Below are positions 13,142 through 22,165 of a DNA stretch of 24,778 nt, piece by piece; position 1 is the stretch's first letter; each line of letters begins with the position of its first letter. Origin of the DNA: Sulfurivirga sp964427185 (lineage in GTDB: Bacteria > Pseudomonadota > Gammaproteobacteria > Thiomicrospirales > Thiomicrospiraceae); assembly GCA_964427185.1 (NCBI GenBank), contig CAYRSN010000019.1, positions 1-24,778 on the forward strand, given 5' to 3'. The position numbers and the translations under genes were made by a program. Under the pieces are notes generated by a model. That model was not told the origin of the DNA. It saw nothing but the letters and a program-made list of their open reading frames with translations, and did no database searches.

Positions 13142-15295
13142 ATGAAAAACTTTCAACCACAAGCACAGAAAATGCCCATGCAACCATCTCAACGTTATAT
13201 TAACCGTGAATATGCACTGCTTCAGTTTAATCGCCGTGTACTTGAGCTGGCGCAAGATATCGGTACACCCTTATTGGAACGCCTGAAATTCCTGTGCATC
13301 TCTTTCAGCAATATGGACGAGTTCTTCGAAGTGCGCCTGGCTTCTCTGTATGAAATGCTGCACGAAAACGCCGGCGTGCGCACTCAGCCGGATGGTCTGA
13401 CACCGGCAGAAGCCATTGACATGCTCACACAGGAAGCGCATCAGCTGGTCAGTGACCAATATGACACCTTCAACCATCTTTTGATTCCCGAGCTGGCGCA
13501 AGAGGGTATCCGTTTTTTGCGTCGCACACACTGGACAGAAGCTGAAAAAAAATGGGTGCGCGCCTACTTTGTAGAACACATGCTGCCCGTGCTGAACCCT
13601 ATCGGCCTGGATCCTGCGCACCCCTTTCCCCGCGTGCAGAATAAAAGCCTGCACTTTATTGTGTCTCTGGAAGGCAAAGATGCCTTTGGCCGCCATATTC
13701 CCATGGCGGTGGTTCCTGTCCCCCGCACCCTGCCTCGTGTGGTTAAGGTGCCTCAAGAGGTTTCCGGGCAAGATAACGACTTTGTTTTCATCTCCTCAAT
13801 TCTGCATGCGAATGTCAGCATGCTGTTTCCCGGCATGACGGTCACCGGCTGCTATCAGTTCCGCGTCACCCGCAATACCAACCTTTTCATTGATGAAGAA
13901 GAAGTGGATGACCTGATGAAAGCGCTGGCCGGAGAGCTTTCAACCCGTCAGTATGGGGATGCGATTCGCCTGGAAGTTGCCGACAACTGCCCGCCACACC
14001 TGGTAGAGTTTCTATTGGAACGCTTTCAGCTCACCGAACGGGAGCTGTATCAGGTGCACGGACCGGTCAACCTGCACCGGCTGATGTCCGTTCCTGATAT
14101 GGTAGAACGTCCCGAGCTGAAGTTTCCGCCTTTCAAGCCCAGCACCCCCCTTGAAATGCCTAAACGCAGCAAAGGGCTGTTGTTTTTTATCAGCCGCAAA
14201 GGCCCTCAAAACATCTTTGATCATATCCGCCAGCAGGATTTACTGCTCCACCACCCTTATGAATCTTTTGCACCGGTCGTGCGCCTGCTCAAAGAAGCCG
14301 CCAAGGATCCAAAAGTACTGGCCATTCGCATGACGCTCTACCGCACCGGGGAAGCCTCACCCATTGTCGCCGCACTGGAAGAGGCCGCTCGCAACGGCAA
14401 GGAAGTCACCGCCGTAGTTGAGCTACGTGCCCGCTTCGACGAAGATAACAATATCCAGCAGGCACGCCGCCTGCAGGAAGCCGGTGCCCATGTAGTGTAT
14501 GGTGTTGTCGGCTATAAGACGCATGCCAAAATGATTCACATCGTGCGTGAGGAAAACGGCCACCTGCAGCAATATGCACATGTAGGCACCGGCAACTACC
14601 ACCACATCACCACCCGTTTCTACACGGACTTCGGCCTGATCACTGCCCACGAGGGCATCTGCAATGATGTGGCACGCATTTTTCTGCAGCTGACCAGCCT
14701 GGGGCACGCCCCTGAACTGAATTACCTGCTACAGGCACCCTTCACACTGCAAAGCGGCATTATCGAACGTATCCAGCGCGAAGCAGACAACGCCCGCAAA
14801 GGCCTGCCCGCCCGCATCATGGCCAAAATGAACGGACTGCAGGAAAAACAAGTGATTGATGCGCTGTATGAAGCCAGTCAGGCAGGGGTTAAAATCGATC
14901 TGATTGTCCGGGGCATCTGCTGCCTGCGCCCCGGCGTAAGCGGACTTTCCGAAAATATTCAAGTACGCTCCGTAGTCGGGCGTTTTCTGGAGCACCACCG
15001 TGTGTTCTACTTCGAAAACCACGGTCATCAACCCGAACTGTTTATTTCCAGTGCCGACTGGATGCGGCGCAATCTGCTCGGTCGTGTAGAAACGGCCAGC
15101 CCCATTTTGGAGAGTGAGCATTTTCAAACCGTGTTGGAAGAAGGCCTGAACCTGTATCTGAAAGACAATCAAAATGCCTGGCAACTCACCTCGGAGGGAC
15201 GTTACAATCGTCTTACGCCTCAAGCGGATGAAGCGCCCTTCAGCGCACAGCAGTATCTGATCGACAAATACAACACGGCAGAAATAGCACCATGA
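13142..15295 (+). CDS. ppk: Polyphosphate kinase
   Basis: This enzyme reversibly makes inorganic polyphosphate from ATP. The 717-residue length and domain order fit PPK1: an N-terminal helical domain starting RYINREYALLQFNRRVLELA (18-37), a head domain, and two phospholipase D-like catalytic domains. The autophosphorylated histidine is His461 in YKTHAKM, followed by VGTGNYH; the second active-site histidine is His618 in FLEHHRVFYF. RGICCLRPGVSG and SADWMRRNLLGRVE are also present. Starts at 13172 or 13178 are possible because conservation begins at about residue 17 and GAG (13135-13137) is only 4 nt from the first ATG. It overlaps ppx by 4 nt (ATGA). Confidence 0.97.
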   Translation: MKNFQPQAQKMPMQPSQRYINREYALLQFNRRVLELAQDIGTPLLERLKFLCISFSNMDEFFEVRLASLYEMLHENAGVRTQPDGLTPAEAIDMLTQEAHQLVSDQYDTFNHLLIPELAQEGIRFLRRTHWTEAEKKWVRAYFVEHMLPVLNPIGLDPAHPFPRVQNKSLHFIVSLEGKDAFGRHIPMAVVPVPRTLPRVVKVPQEVSGQDNDFVFISSILHANVSMLFPGMTVTGCYQFRVTRNTNLFIDEEEVDDLMKALAGELSTRQYGDAIRLEVADNCPPHLVEFLLERFQLTERELYQVHGPVNLHRLMSVPDMVERPELKFPPFKPSTPLEMPKRSKGLLFFISRKGPQNIFDHIRQQDLLLHHPYESFAPVVRLLKEAAKDPKVLAIRMTLYRTGEASPIVAALEEAARNGKEVTAVVELRARFDEDNNIQQARRLQEAGAHVVYGVVGYKTHAKMIHIVREENGHLQQYAHVGTGNYHHITTRFYTDFGLITAHEGICNDVARIFLQLTSLGHAPELNYLLQAPFTLQSGIIERIQREADNARKGLPARIMAKMNGLQEKQVIDALYEASQAGVKIDLIVRGICCLRPGVSGLSENIQVRSVVGRFLEHHRVFYFENHGHQPELFISSADWMRRNLLGRVETASPILESEHFQTVLEEGLNLYLKDNQNAWQLTSEGRYNRLTPQADEAPFSAQQYLIDKYNTAEIAP

Positions 15296-16791
15296 ACCAG
15301 GAAGATAACAACCTGTTTGCCGCCATTGATCTGGGCTCAAACAGTTTCCACATCATCATTGCCCGGGAAGTCGGCGGCCAGATGCAAGTCATCGACCGTC
15401 ATAAGGAAATGGTGCGCATGCGCGCAGGCCTGAAACCCGATGGAAGCCTTGATCAAGCGGCTGCCCAGCGTGCATTAGCCTGTCTCGCACGTTTCGGGCA
15501 GCTTATCAGTGCCATACCTTCTGACCATGTGCGTTGCGTAGGCACCAACACCTTGCGAAATATGAAAGATAGCGAAACCTTCTTGCAACAAGCAAAAGAA
15601 GCGCTCGGACATGATATTCACATCATTTCCGGTCAGGAAGAGGCGCGCCTGATCTACCTGGGCGTCGCCCACGGCCTGCCTCATACCAACGAACAGCGCC
15701 TGGTAATCGATATAGGCGGCGGCAGTACAGAATTTATTATCGGCAAACACTACACCCACCAGCACCTGACCAGCACCGAGATGGGCTGTGTCTCTTACTC
15801 TCAAGCCTTCTTTCCAGAAGGCAAACTCACGGAACAGGCCTTTGAACAAGCCATTATGCGTGCCAAACAGTCCCTGCGTCCCTACGCCTGGCAACTGATG
15901 CAACTGGGATGGGACACCGCCTACGGAGCCTCAGGCACCATCAAAACACTGGGCAACATCTGCCGCGCAAACAACTGGGGCGAACACATCACTCCCGCTG
16001 GGCTGGCGTACATCAAGCAGGCCATGCTTGACGCCGGCCATCTTGATAACCTTCAGCTTCCCGGCCTGAAAGAAGAACGCAAGCCGGTGATTGCAGGCGG
16101 GCTGGCCGTTCTGATCAGTGCATTCGATATGCTGAACATACAACAGATGCAAGTCTCAACCCATGCCTTAAGGGAAGGGCTGATCTACGATATGCTGGGT
16201 CGGCTGGTCGCAGAAGATGCGCGTGAAATCAGCATCCGCGCCCTGCAGCACTGGACACAGGTTGATCAGGCTCAGGCCAGCCGTGTGGCCAAAACAGCAC
16301 GCCATCTGTACAGACAGGTGCATAACAGCTGGAAGCTGCATGCAGAAGACTTCGACTACCACAAGATGCTGGACTGGGCTGCCCAAGTACACGAGTGCGG
16401 CAAGGCCATCAGCCTGAAAAAATACCGGGCTCACAGCGCCTATCTGGTAGAACAGTCCGAGCTGGCAGGCTTCTCTCAGCAGGAAAAGCAAATGCTGGCC
16501 TCCCTGGTACACAACCACAGAGGCAAAATCAACCACACTCTGTTCAGTCGCCTGCCAAAACCGCACCAAAAATCTATCCTACGGTTAACGTTGCTGTTAC
16601 GTTTAGCCGTAGCACTCCACAGGGGGCGTGAACCTGACCAGCCTGCACCGCTGCTGTTGCTGAAAGATAAGAAACACCTGCACCTTCAGTTTGAAAATAA
16701 CTGGCTGACAGCCCACCCGATGACACTGCTGGATCTGGAAGCAGAGGCAAAACACTTACAAGAAATAGGGTATGATTTGACCTACCTATGA
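15292..16791 (+). CDS. ppx: Exopolyphosphatase (Ppx/GppA family)
   Basis: This enzyme removes terminal phosphates from polyphosphate; some relatives also hydrolyse pppGpp. The 499-residue protein begins with the ASKHA phosphate-1 motif AAIDLGSNSFHIII (10-23), then CVGTNTLRNMKDSETF, HIISGQEEARLIYLGV, the phosphate-2 motif VIDIGGGSTEFI, and STEMGCVSYSQAFF. A C-terminal HD-like helical part (about 310-499) contains VHECGKAISLKKYRAHSAYL and LVHNHRGK. It overlaps ppk by 4 nt at the start and the next gene by 4 nt at the end, so synthesis and breakdown of polyphosphate appear co-expressed. Confidence 0.95.
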   Translation: MNQEDNNLFAAIDLGSNSFHIIIAREVGGQMQVIDRHKEMVRMRAGLKPDGSLDQAAAQRALACLARFGQLISAIPSDHVRCVGTNTLRNMKDSETFLQQAKEALGHDIHIISGQEEARLIYLGVAHGLPHTNEQRLVIDIGGGSTEFIIGKHYTHQHLTSTEMGCVSYSQAFFPEGKLTEQAFEQAIMRAKQSLRPYAWQLMQLGWDTAYGASGTIKTLGNICRANNWGEHITPAGLAYIKQAMLDAGHLDNLQLPGLKEERKPVIAGGLAVLISAFDMLNIQQMQVSTHALREGLIYDMLGRLVAEDAREISIRALQHWTQVDQAQASRVAKTARHLYRQVHNSWKLHAEDFDYHKMLDWAAQVHECGKAISLKKYRAHSAYLVEQSELAGFSQQEKQMLASLVHNHRGKINHTLFSRLPKPHQKSILRLTLLLRLAVALHRGREPDQPAPLLLLKDKKHLHLQFENNWLTAHPMTLLDLEAEAKHLQEIGYDLTYL

Positions 16792-19580
16792 AACCGACAC
16801 TTCGTCAGATTGTCTTACTGTTTACGTTGCTCAGTGCTTTTTTTATCCTGGGCTTAAGCGGCTATTTCCTGCACAATAACACCAAGCAACTGACTGCCCT
16901 TGAGGAGGGACAGTCCTATGCCTCCCTGCTCGCTCTGCTGGATAAACTGCTCTACAGCCTGGCTCAAGAGCGCGGTCTGTATAAAGCCACCAAGCTTACA
17001 CGCAACACTGAAAACAAACAGTACCTCATTCTCACCCACCGCAACGCTACACAAACCACTGATGAGCTGATTAAAACCCTGTCACAACATTTTTCCAGCA
17101 TGCCGCCTGCTATACAACAGCTATGGGCTGAATACAAACGCCGCCTGGATGCCCTTGCCATTTTGCGCAACCAGAAAAATAGCACCCAAACCTTTAAACA
17201 ATACAGCCACCTGATCAACTATGGCATCATCCTTGCCGAAGATCTTCTGGTGTATCTCCCCACCCGAGAAAGCCTAAAATACGGTGGCCTATGGCTGAAG
17301 CTGACCCTGCTGCGTGAGCAGGCAGGCCGTGAGCGTGGGCGCGTGTTCAAATCCATGCTTGAGCAACACTTTTCCCCCGATGACTATTTTGCAATTACCG
17401 GCCATATACAGCAGCAAACGCTCATGTTTGAGCTGTTCCAGCTAAATGCAGACCCTTTTCTCAGGCACTGGTGGCAACAGAAATCAAACGATCCCGCCGT
17501 CAAAACCGTAAAACGCATACATAAACAGCTTATGCAGCGTTTTCAAAACCAGCAGACCTTGGCGCACTTTTTAACAGAAATAGGCTACAATGGTTTTATT
17601 CACTACTATAAGAACTACCTGTTACGCGGAGAGCCTTTTTATTACCAACAGGCCAAAACACATATCCATCGGGCACTCGATACGCTGCACCAATGGAAAG
17701 AAGCACCTTTTGTGACACGCACCCAACAGGTCGCCATGCAAAGCCTGTTGAATATCTTTACGCGCTATCAGAAAAGCCTTGAAACAATCAAACAGCTAAA
17801 GCAACAAAAACTTTCGATCGCGGAAATCGATGCACACGTTCGTATTGATGATCTGCCTGCTGCCAAGGCCATTTCAACCTTAGAACAGCTTAGACTGGAG
17901 GTTACCCCCTATCAATGGTGGCAGGCTGCCAGCAGGCGTATTGACCTGCTCAGCCTGCTGCTCAATGAAGTAGAAATCCTACTGACCCAGCATCTTATTG
18001 AACGCACGCAGCAGCTACGCCTCCAGCAGAACATGCTGTTCAGCCTGCTGGCGGTCTTTTTGATTCTGTTGGTTTTCGTATTTTTCAGCCTGATGGGGCA
18101 AATCAAAGCCCTTAACATCTTCACACGCAAACTGACCGAAATGACACAAAACAACCATTTCGGCCCTTTACCGGTGAAATACACCCATGACGAAGTCAGC
18201 CAGCTGACCCGCGCCTTCAACCAGCTGATCAACGAGCGTCTTGAACATGAAAAAAACATCTGGCAGGAAGCGAACCTTGACCCCCTGACCAACCTGCCCA
18301 ACCGCAAATACCTGCTTGAACTGCTGGAATACCTCATTAAAGATGCAACGCGCCGTCAGGAAAAATTTGCCCTGCTCTTTATTGACCTGGATGGCTTTAA
18401 AGCCGTCAATGATACAGAAGGCCACAAAGCCGGAGACGAGCTGCTTAAGGTGATCGCCGAACGGTTCAACAGCCTGTTACGCAAAAGCGATATTGTCGCC
18501 CGCATCGGCGGTGATGAGTTTGTCATCGCCCTGCCTCAGGTCACGGATAAAGCCAGTATTGCCCAAATCGTACGCAAACTGCTTGACAGCATTCATACCC
18601 CCATCATCCTCCCCAACGGCAAAACCGTACGTGTTTCCGGCAGCATTGGCATTACCCTGTTTCCGGATGACGGCACTGATGTGGACAGCCTCATGATGCA
18701 TGCCGATATCGCCATGTATGCCGCCAAAGCTGCCGGCAAAAACACCTACCGTTTTTACCAGCCCGAGCTGCGAGACTTTGTGCACGAGAAGCAGGAGCTG
18801 ATCGACCTGCTCGATCAAGTGGATGACGGAAACTATGCCCGCATAGGTCTTGAGCTGTACTATCAGCCTATCCTCAATCTGCAGGACAACCATATCCATC
18901 ACTTTGAGGCACTGCTACGCTGGAATCATCCGGAAAAGGGGTTGCTCTCACCGGCTGATTTCATTCCACTGTTGGAAGAAACCAAACACATCATTCCCGT
19001 TGGAAGCTGGGTGGCGGAACAGGCGCTGCAACGCGCACACGCCCTGAACAGAACCCTCAAAACCTCCTTTAAGATCGCCATTAACCTCTCTGCCGTACAG
19101 GCACAGCAGCATTTTGACAAACTGATCAAAACACTGAACCAGATGGAAAAACAAGGATATGACCTGGCCTGCCTGCATCTGGAAATGACCGAAAGCCTGG
19201 TACTGAATCAAAACAGCGCTCTGCTTGAAGCGCTTAACTGGTTCAAATCCAAAGGATGTGTGCTCTATCTGGACGACTTCGGCACAGGATATTCCGCTTT
19301 AAGCTATCTGAAACACTTTCCATTTGATACGATTAAAATTGATAAATCCTTTATTCAGGACATCCACCAGGATCAACAGGATCACGCACTGGTCATGGCC
19401 ATTTTGTCCATGGCAAAGACGCTTGACATGCGAGTAGTCGCCGAAGGCGTGGAAGATGCCAAGACCCTCAACACCCTGCGGAAACATGCCTGCCATTATG
19501 CCCAAGGCTATCATATCTCGCCACCCATGCCGGCAGAAGCCATGGAGGCGTGGCTGAAACAACCACGACAATATACATAA
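16788..19580 (+). CDS. Membrane NIT-HAMP-GGDEF-EAL c-di-GMP enzyme
   Basis: This 930-residue inner-membrane protein probably makes and/or degrades c-di-GMP. A first membrane segment (about 8-28) is followed by a helical periplasmic domain with LLYSLAQERGLYK and LREQAGRERGRVF, the paired ER motifs of nitrate/nitrite-sensing NIT domains. A second membrane segment (about 415-437) leads to a HAMP region, then a GGDEF domain with intact GGDEF (574-578) and an inhibitory-site RKSD (565-568). The EAL domain has EAL at 707-709, LEMTES, DDFGTGYSALSYLK, KIDKSFI and VAEGVE, so all usual catalytic residues are present. It overlaps ppx by 4 nt (ATGA), tying it to polyphosphate metabolism. The net direction of activity cannot be predicted. 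Confidence 0.93.
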   Translation: MKPTLRQIVLLFTLLSAFFILGLSGYFLHNNTKQLTALEEGQSYASLLALLDKLLYSLAQERGLYKATKLTRNTENKQYLILTHRNATQTTDELIKTLSQHFSSMPPAIQQLWAEYKRRLDALAILRNQKNSTQTFKQYSHLINYGIILAEDLLVYLPTRESLKYGGLWLKLTLLREQAGRERGRVFKSMLEQHFSPDDYFAITGHIQQQTLMFELFQLNADPFLRHWWQQKSNDPAVKTVKRIHKQLMQRFQNQQTLAHFLTEIGYNGFIHYYKNYLLRGEPFYYQQAKTHIHRALDTLHQWKEAPFVTRTQQVAMQSLLNIFTRYQKSLETIKQLKQQKLSIAEIDAHVRIDDLPAAKAISTLEQLRLEVTPYQWWQAASRRIDLLSLLLNEVEILLTQHLIERTQQLRLQQNMLFSLLAVFLILLVFVFFSLMGQIKALNIFTRKLTEMTQNNHFGPLPVKYTHDEVSQLTRAFNQLINERLEHEKNIWQEANLDPLTNLPNRKYLLELLEYLIKDATRRQEKFALLFIDLDGFKAVNDTEGHKAGDELLKVIAERFNSLLRKSDIVARIGGDEFVIALPQVTDKASIAQIVRKLLDSIHTPIILPNGKTVRVSGSIGITLFPDDGTDVDSLMMHADIAMYAAKAAGKNTYRFYQPELRDFVHEKQELIDLLDQVDDGNYARIGLELYYQPILNLQDNHIHHFEALLRWNHPEKGLLSPADFIPLLEETKHIIPVGSWVAEQALQRAHALNRTLKTSFKIAINLSAVQAQQHFDKLIKTLNQMEKQGYDLACLHLEMTESLVLNQNSALLEALNWFKSKGCVLYLDDFGTGYSALSYLKHFPFDTIKIDKSFIQDIHQDQQDHALVMAILSMAKTLDMRVVAEGVEDAKTLNTLRKHACHYAQGYHISPPMPAEAMEAWLKQPRQYT

Positions 19581-19639
19581 TGCGGTATATCCATTAAGAA
19601 ACTTTTCACCCCTGTCACCACAGATGCCCCAAACATCGA

Positions 19640-19645
19640 TACAAT
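19640..19645 (+). promoter_or_regulatory. Possible -10 box just before yqgE
   Basis: TACAAT lies 7 nt before the yqgE ATG in a 72-bp gap, but no convincing -35 is found at the right distance. If used, the transcript would be leaderless, which would fit the lack of a ribosome binding site. Confidence 0.3.
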
Positions 19646-19652
19646 ACGCGCT

Positions 19653-20219
19653 ATGAGCGAATATACCTCCTTAGCCCACCATTTTCTTGTTGCCATGCCG
19701 TCTCTCAATGGCACGGCATTTGAGCGCAGTGTCATTTACATCGTTGAAGATTCGCCGGAAGGCACCATGGGGTTGATGATCAACAAATCCACAGGCCATC
19801 CACTCCGCGAAATCCTGGAAAGCCTGGACATTCCCATTCTGCAAAACAATCCCATACTGGATCAGCCTGTTCACGAAGGCGGGCCTGTAGATCAGGAACA
19901 CGGTTTTATCCTGCATCAGCCCGCAGGCAACTGGCGCTCCAGTATTTTGCTGCAAGATGACCTGGCCATGACAGCCTCTCTGGATATGCTGGAAGCCATC
20001 GGTAAAGGAGAAACACCGGAAAAGCTGCTTGTCGCACTTGGCTATACCGGCTGGGCAGCCGGCCAGCTGCAAGCAGAACTCAGCCAGAACAGCTGGCTGA
20101 CTGTTCCCTACTCCAGCCTGGTGATGTTTGACCTGCCAGATGACGAAAAGTGGGAAATGACGCTCAGTTTTCTGGGTGTCAGTCCCGAGTTCCTCAGCGC
20201 CGAGGCAGGCCATGCCTGA
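19653..20219 (+). CDS. yqgE: YqgE/AlgH family protein
   Basis: This 188-residue protein of the UPF0301 (DUF179) family has the characteristic LAHHFLVAMPSL, FERSVIYIVEDSPEGTMGLMINK, VHEGGPVDQEHGFILH and ALGYTGWAAGQLQAEL segments. Its biochemical role is not established; in Pseudomonas the homologue AlgH was linked to alginate regulation. It precedes ruvX and the pyr genes exactly as in pseudomonads. No Shine-Dalgarno sequence is visible before the ATG, which lies 72 bp after the c-di-GMP gene. It overlaps ruvX by 8 nt. Confidence 0.95.
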   Translation: MSEYTSLAHHFLVAMPSLNGTAFERSVIYIVEDSPEGTMGLMINKSTGHPLREILESLDIPILQNNPILDQPVHEGGPVDQEHGFILHQPAGNWRSSILLQDDLAMTASLDMLEAIGKGETPEKLLVALGYTGWAAGQLQAELSQNSWLTVPYSSLVMFDLPDDEKWEMTLSFLGVSPEFLSAEAGHA

Positions 20220-20661
20220 GTGGACAGGCGTCAGCCTTCCGCGTACACCGCCGCAAGGGCGTTATCTGGCATTTGATTTTGGATTAAAACGCATAGGCTA
20301 TGCCACCGGCAATACCACAACCCTTACTACCGCCGCAGGCGGCCTGCTGCATAGCAAAGACGGAGTACCGGACTGGCAGGCCATTCATCAGCTAATTGAA
20401 CAATGGGCTCCCATAGCCCTGGTCGTCGGCCTGCCCTTCCGGCTTAATGGAGATGAGCAGCTGACAACCCAACAGGCACGCAAGTTTGGTCAGCGCCTGA
20501 GCGGGCGCAGCGGCAAACCAGTCTATTTTGTACCGGAACAACTCAGCTCAAAACAAGCGGAAGCCTACCTGCGACAAACTGGCGAAAAAACACCCGTTGA
20601 TGCTATCGCTGCACAAATTATTCTGGCGCACTTTTTTCAACAACTGACAGAAACATCATGA
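20212..20661 (+). CDS. ruvX: YqgF/RuvX family nuclease (Holliday junction resolvase-like, pre-16S rRNA processing)
   Basis: This is a 149-residue RNase H-fold protein. YLAFDFGLKRIGYATGN carries the first catalytic Asp22, VVGLPFRLNGDEQ follows, and Glu109 in PEQLSSKQAEAYL and Asp130 in VDAIAAQIIL complete the acidic set; the usual DERLS motif is here PEQLS. In E. coli this protein is implicated in 5'-end maturation of 16S rRNA, and it was first proposed as a Holliday junction resolvase. I chose the ATG at 20212, with GAGG (20202-20205) 6 nt upstream; an in-frame GTG at 20176 would add 12 poorly conserved residues. It overlaps yqgE by 8 nt and pyrR by 4 nt. Confidence 0.93.
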   Translation: MPEWTGVSLPRTPPQGRYLAFDFGLKRIGYATGNTTTLTTAAGGLLHSKDGVPDWQAIHQLIEQWAPIALVVGLPFRLNGDEQLTTQQARKFGQRLSGRSGKPVYFVPEQLSSKQAEAYLRQTGEKTPVDAIAAQIILAHFFQQLTETS

Positions 20662-21167
20662 ATGCTACTCTGAATATCGAACAGCTCATCTGCACCCTGA
20701 CAAACCAGCTTAAAAACGACCCCATTATGCAACATGCGCCTAAAATGGTCGGCATCCGTACCGGTGGCGCCTGGGTAGCGGAGCGCCTGCATCAGGCACT
20801 GAACCTGCCTGACCCTTTAGGCCTGCTTGACATCAGTTTTTACCGTGACGACTTTTCCCGCGTGGGGCTGCATCCGACAGTGCGCCCTTCAACCATTCCC
20901 TGGGGCGTAGAAGGCAGCCATATCATTCTGATCGATGATGTACTCTATACCGGCCGTACAATCCGTGCGGCACTCAATGAGTTGTTTGATTACGGCCGTC
21001 CTCAGCAGGTACTGCTGGCCACGCTGCTGGAACGCCCCGGTTGTCGGGAGCTGCCCATCTGCGCCAAATACGTAGGCGCTACAATTAACTGCGACCAGCG
21101 CGTCAAACTCACAGGCCCGGAACCGCTGGAGATTCACTTTATCAACCCTGAAAAGGAGCTCGCCTGA
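20658..21167 (+). CDS. pyrR: PyrR bifunctional regulator/uracil phosphoribosyltransferase
   Basis: This 169-residue phosphoribosyltransferase-fold protein has the PRPP-binding motif ILIDDVLYTGRTIRAAL (90-106). VGIRTGGAWVAERL and DISFYRDDF are typical PyrR segments. In Gram-positive bacteria PyrR attenuates pyr mRNA; in pseudomonads it has been described as a pyr regulator. Here it is the gene directly before pyrB. I see no obvious PyrR-binding attenuator or terminator hairpin in the short junctions, so how it acts in this organism is unclear. The start overlaps ruvX as ATGA and its stop overlaps pyrB by one base (TGATG). Confidence 0.93.
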   Translation: MNATLNIEQLICTLTNQLKNDPIMQHAPKMVGIRTGGAWVAERLHQALNLPDPLGLLDISFYRDDFSRVGLHPTVRPSTIPWGVEGSHIILIDDVLYTGRTIRAALNELFDYGRPQQVLLATLLERPGCRELPICAKYVGATINCDQRVKLTGPEPLEIHFINPEKELA

Positions 21168-22165
21168 TGGCTCTGGTGCACCGAGATATTCAGCTGGATG
21201 CGAATAAACGTCTACGTCATCTGTTGACACTGGAAGGCTTAAAAGCGCATCACCTCACCGAAATCCTCAACCTCGCAGAAACCTTTTTTGACCCTACCAG
21301 CGGTGAGCTGAAAAAAGTTCCGCTTTTACGCGGCAAAACCATCATGAATGTCTTTTTTGAGCCCAGCACCCGCACCCGCACCACCTTTGAAATTGCGGAA
21401 AAGCGGCTTTCGGCGGACGTAGTCAATCTTAATATCGCCACCTCAGCCACAAAAAAGGGAGAAAGCCTGCTGGATACGCTCTGGAACCTTCAGGCCATGG
21501 GAGCCGATATGTTCGTCATCCGCCATGCTGACAGCGGCGCAGCTCACTTTTTCGCACGGCATGTAGCACCACATGTCCATGTACTCAATGCCGGAGATGG
21601 TCGTCATGCCCATCCTTCTCAGGCACTGCTTGATATGTTCACCATCCGCAAGCACAAAGGCGATATCTACGACTTGAACGTGGCTATTGTCGGTGACATC
21701 CTCCACTCCCGTGTAGCACGCTCCCAAATTCAGGCGCTTTCAATCCTCGGCGCACGGGAAATTCGTGTCATCGGTCCCAAAACCCTGATGCCTACCGCAC
21801 CGGAAGCCTTAGGCGTGCATGTTTATCATGATATGGACAAAGGGCTGAAAGATGTAGATGTCATCATCATGCTCAGGTTGCAAAATGAGCGCATGAGCGG
21901 TGCCCGCCTCCCCAGCGAAAAAGAGTTCTTCAAACGGTACGGTTTGACTGAACAGCGCCTGAGACTCGCCAAACCCAATGCAATTGTCATGCACCCAGGC
22001 CCCATCAACCGTGGTGTGGAAATAGACTCCACAGTAGCCGACGGTGCCCAATCTGTCATCCTTGATCAAGTCACCAACGGCATTGCCGTACGCATGGCCA
22101 TCATGGCGACTATCTTTTCTAATGCCGCCCAGCGTCAGCACGAACTCAAGGAGGCCACCCAATGA
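21167..22165 (+). CDS. pyrB: Aspartate carbamoyltransferase catalytic subunit
   Basis: This enzyme catalyses the first committed step of pyrimidine synthesis, carbamoyl phosphate plus aspartate to carbamoyl aspartate. The 332-residue length, with an N-terminal extension of about 20 residues before the catalytic core, fits the pseudomonad-type class A subunit. The carbamoyl-phosphate loop is FEPSTRTRTTFEIAEKRL (64-81), followed by GDGRHAHPSQALLDMFT and the MHPGPINRGVEIDS block. No regulatory subunit PyrI is nearby; instead the next gene is the inactive dihydroorotase-like partner, as in pseudomonad ATCase holoenzymes. Junctions on both sides overlap (1 and 4 nt). Confidence 0.97.
   Translation: MALVHRDIQLDANKRLRHLLTLEGLKAHHLTEILNLAETFFDPTSGELKKVPLLRGKTIMNVFFEPSTRTRTTFEIAEKRLSADVVNLNIATSATKKGESLLDTLWNLQAMGADMFVIRHADSGAAHFFARHVAPHVHVLNAGDGRHAHPSQALLDMFTIRKHKGDIYDLNVAIVGDILHSRVARSQIQALSILGAREIRVIGPKTLMPTAPEALGVHVYHDMDKGLKDVDVIIMLRLQNERMSGARLPSEKEFFKRYGLTEQRLRLAKPNAIVMHPGPINRGVEIDSTVADGAQSVILDQVTNGIAVRMAIMATIFSNAAQRQHELKEATQ

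Noticed and set aside
18090..18240. PAS domain between the second membrane segment and GGDEF
   Set aside because: The stretch is too short and reads as a HAMP linker with LTEMTQNNHFGPLPVKYTHDEVSQL-like helical pattern, not a PAS fold.
20176..20211. GTG start for ruvX that adds 12 residues
   Set aside because: The ATG at 20212 has GAGG at the right distance and the extension is not family-like.
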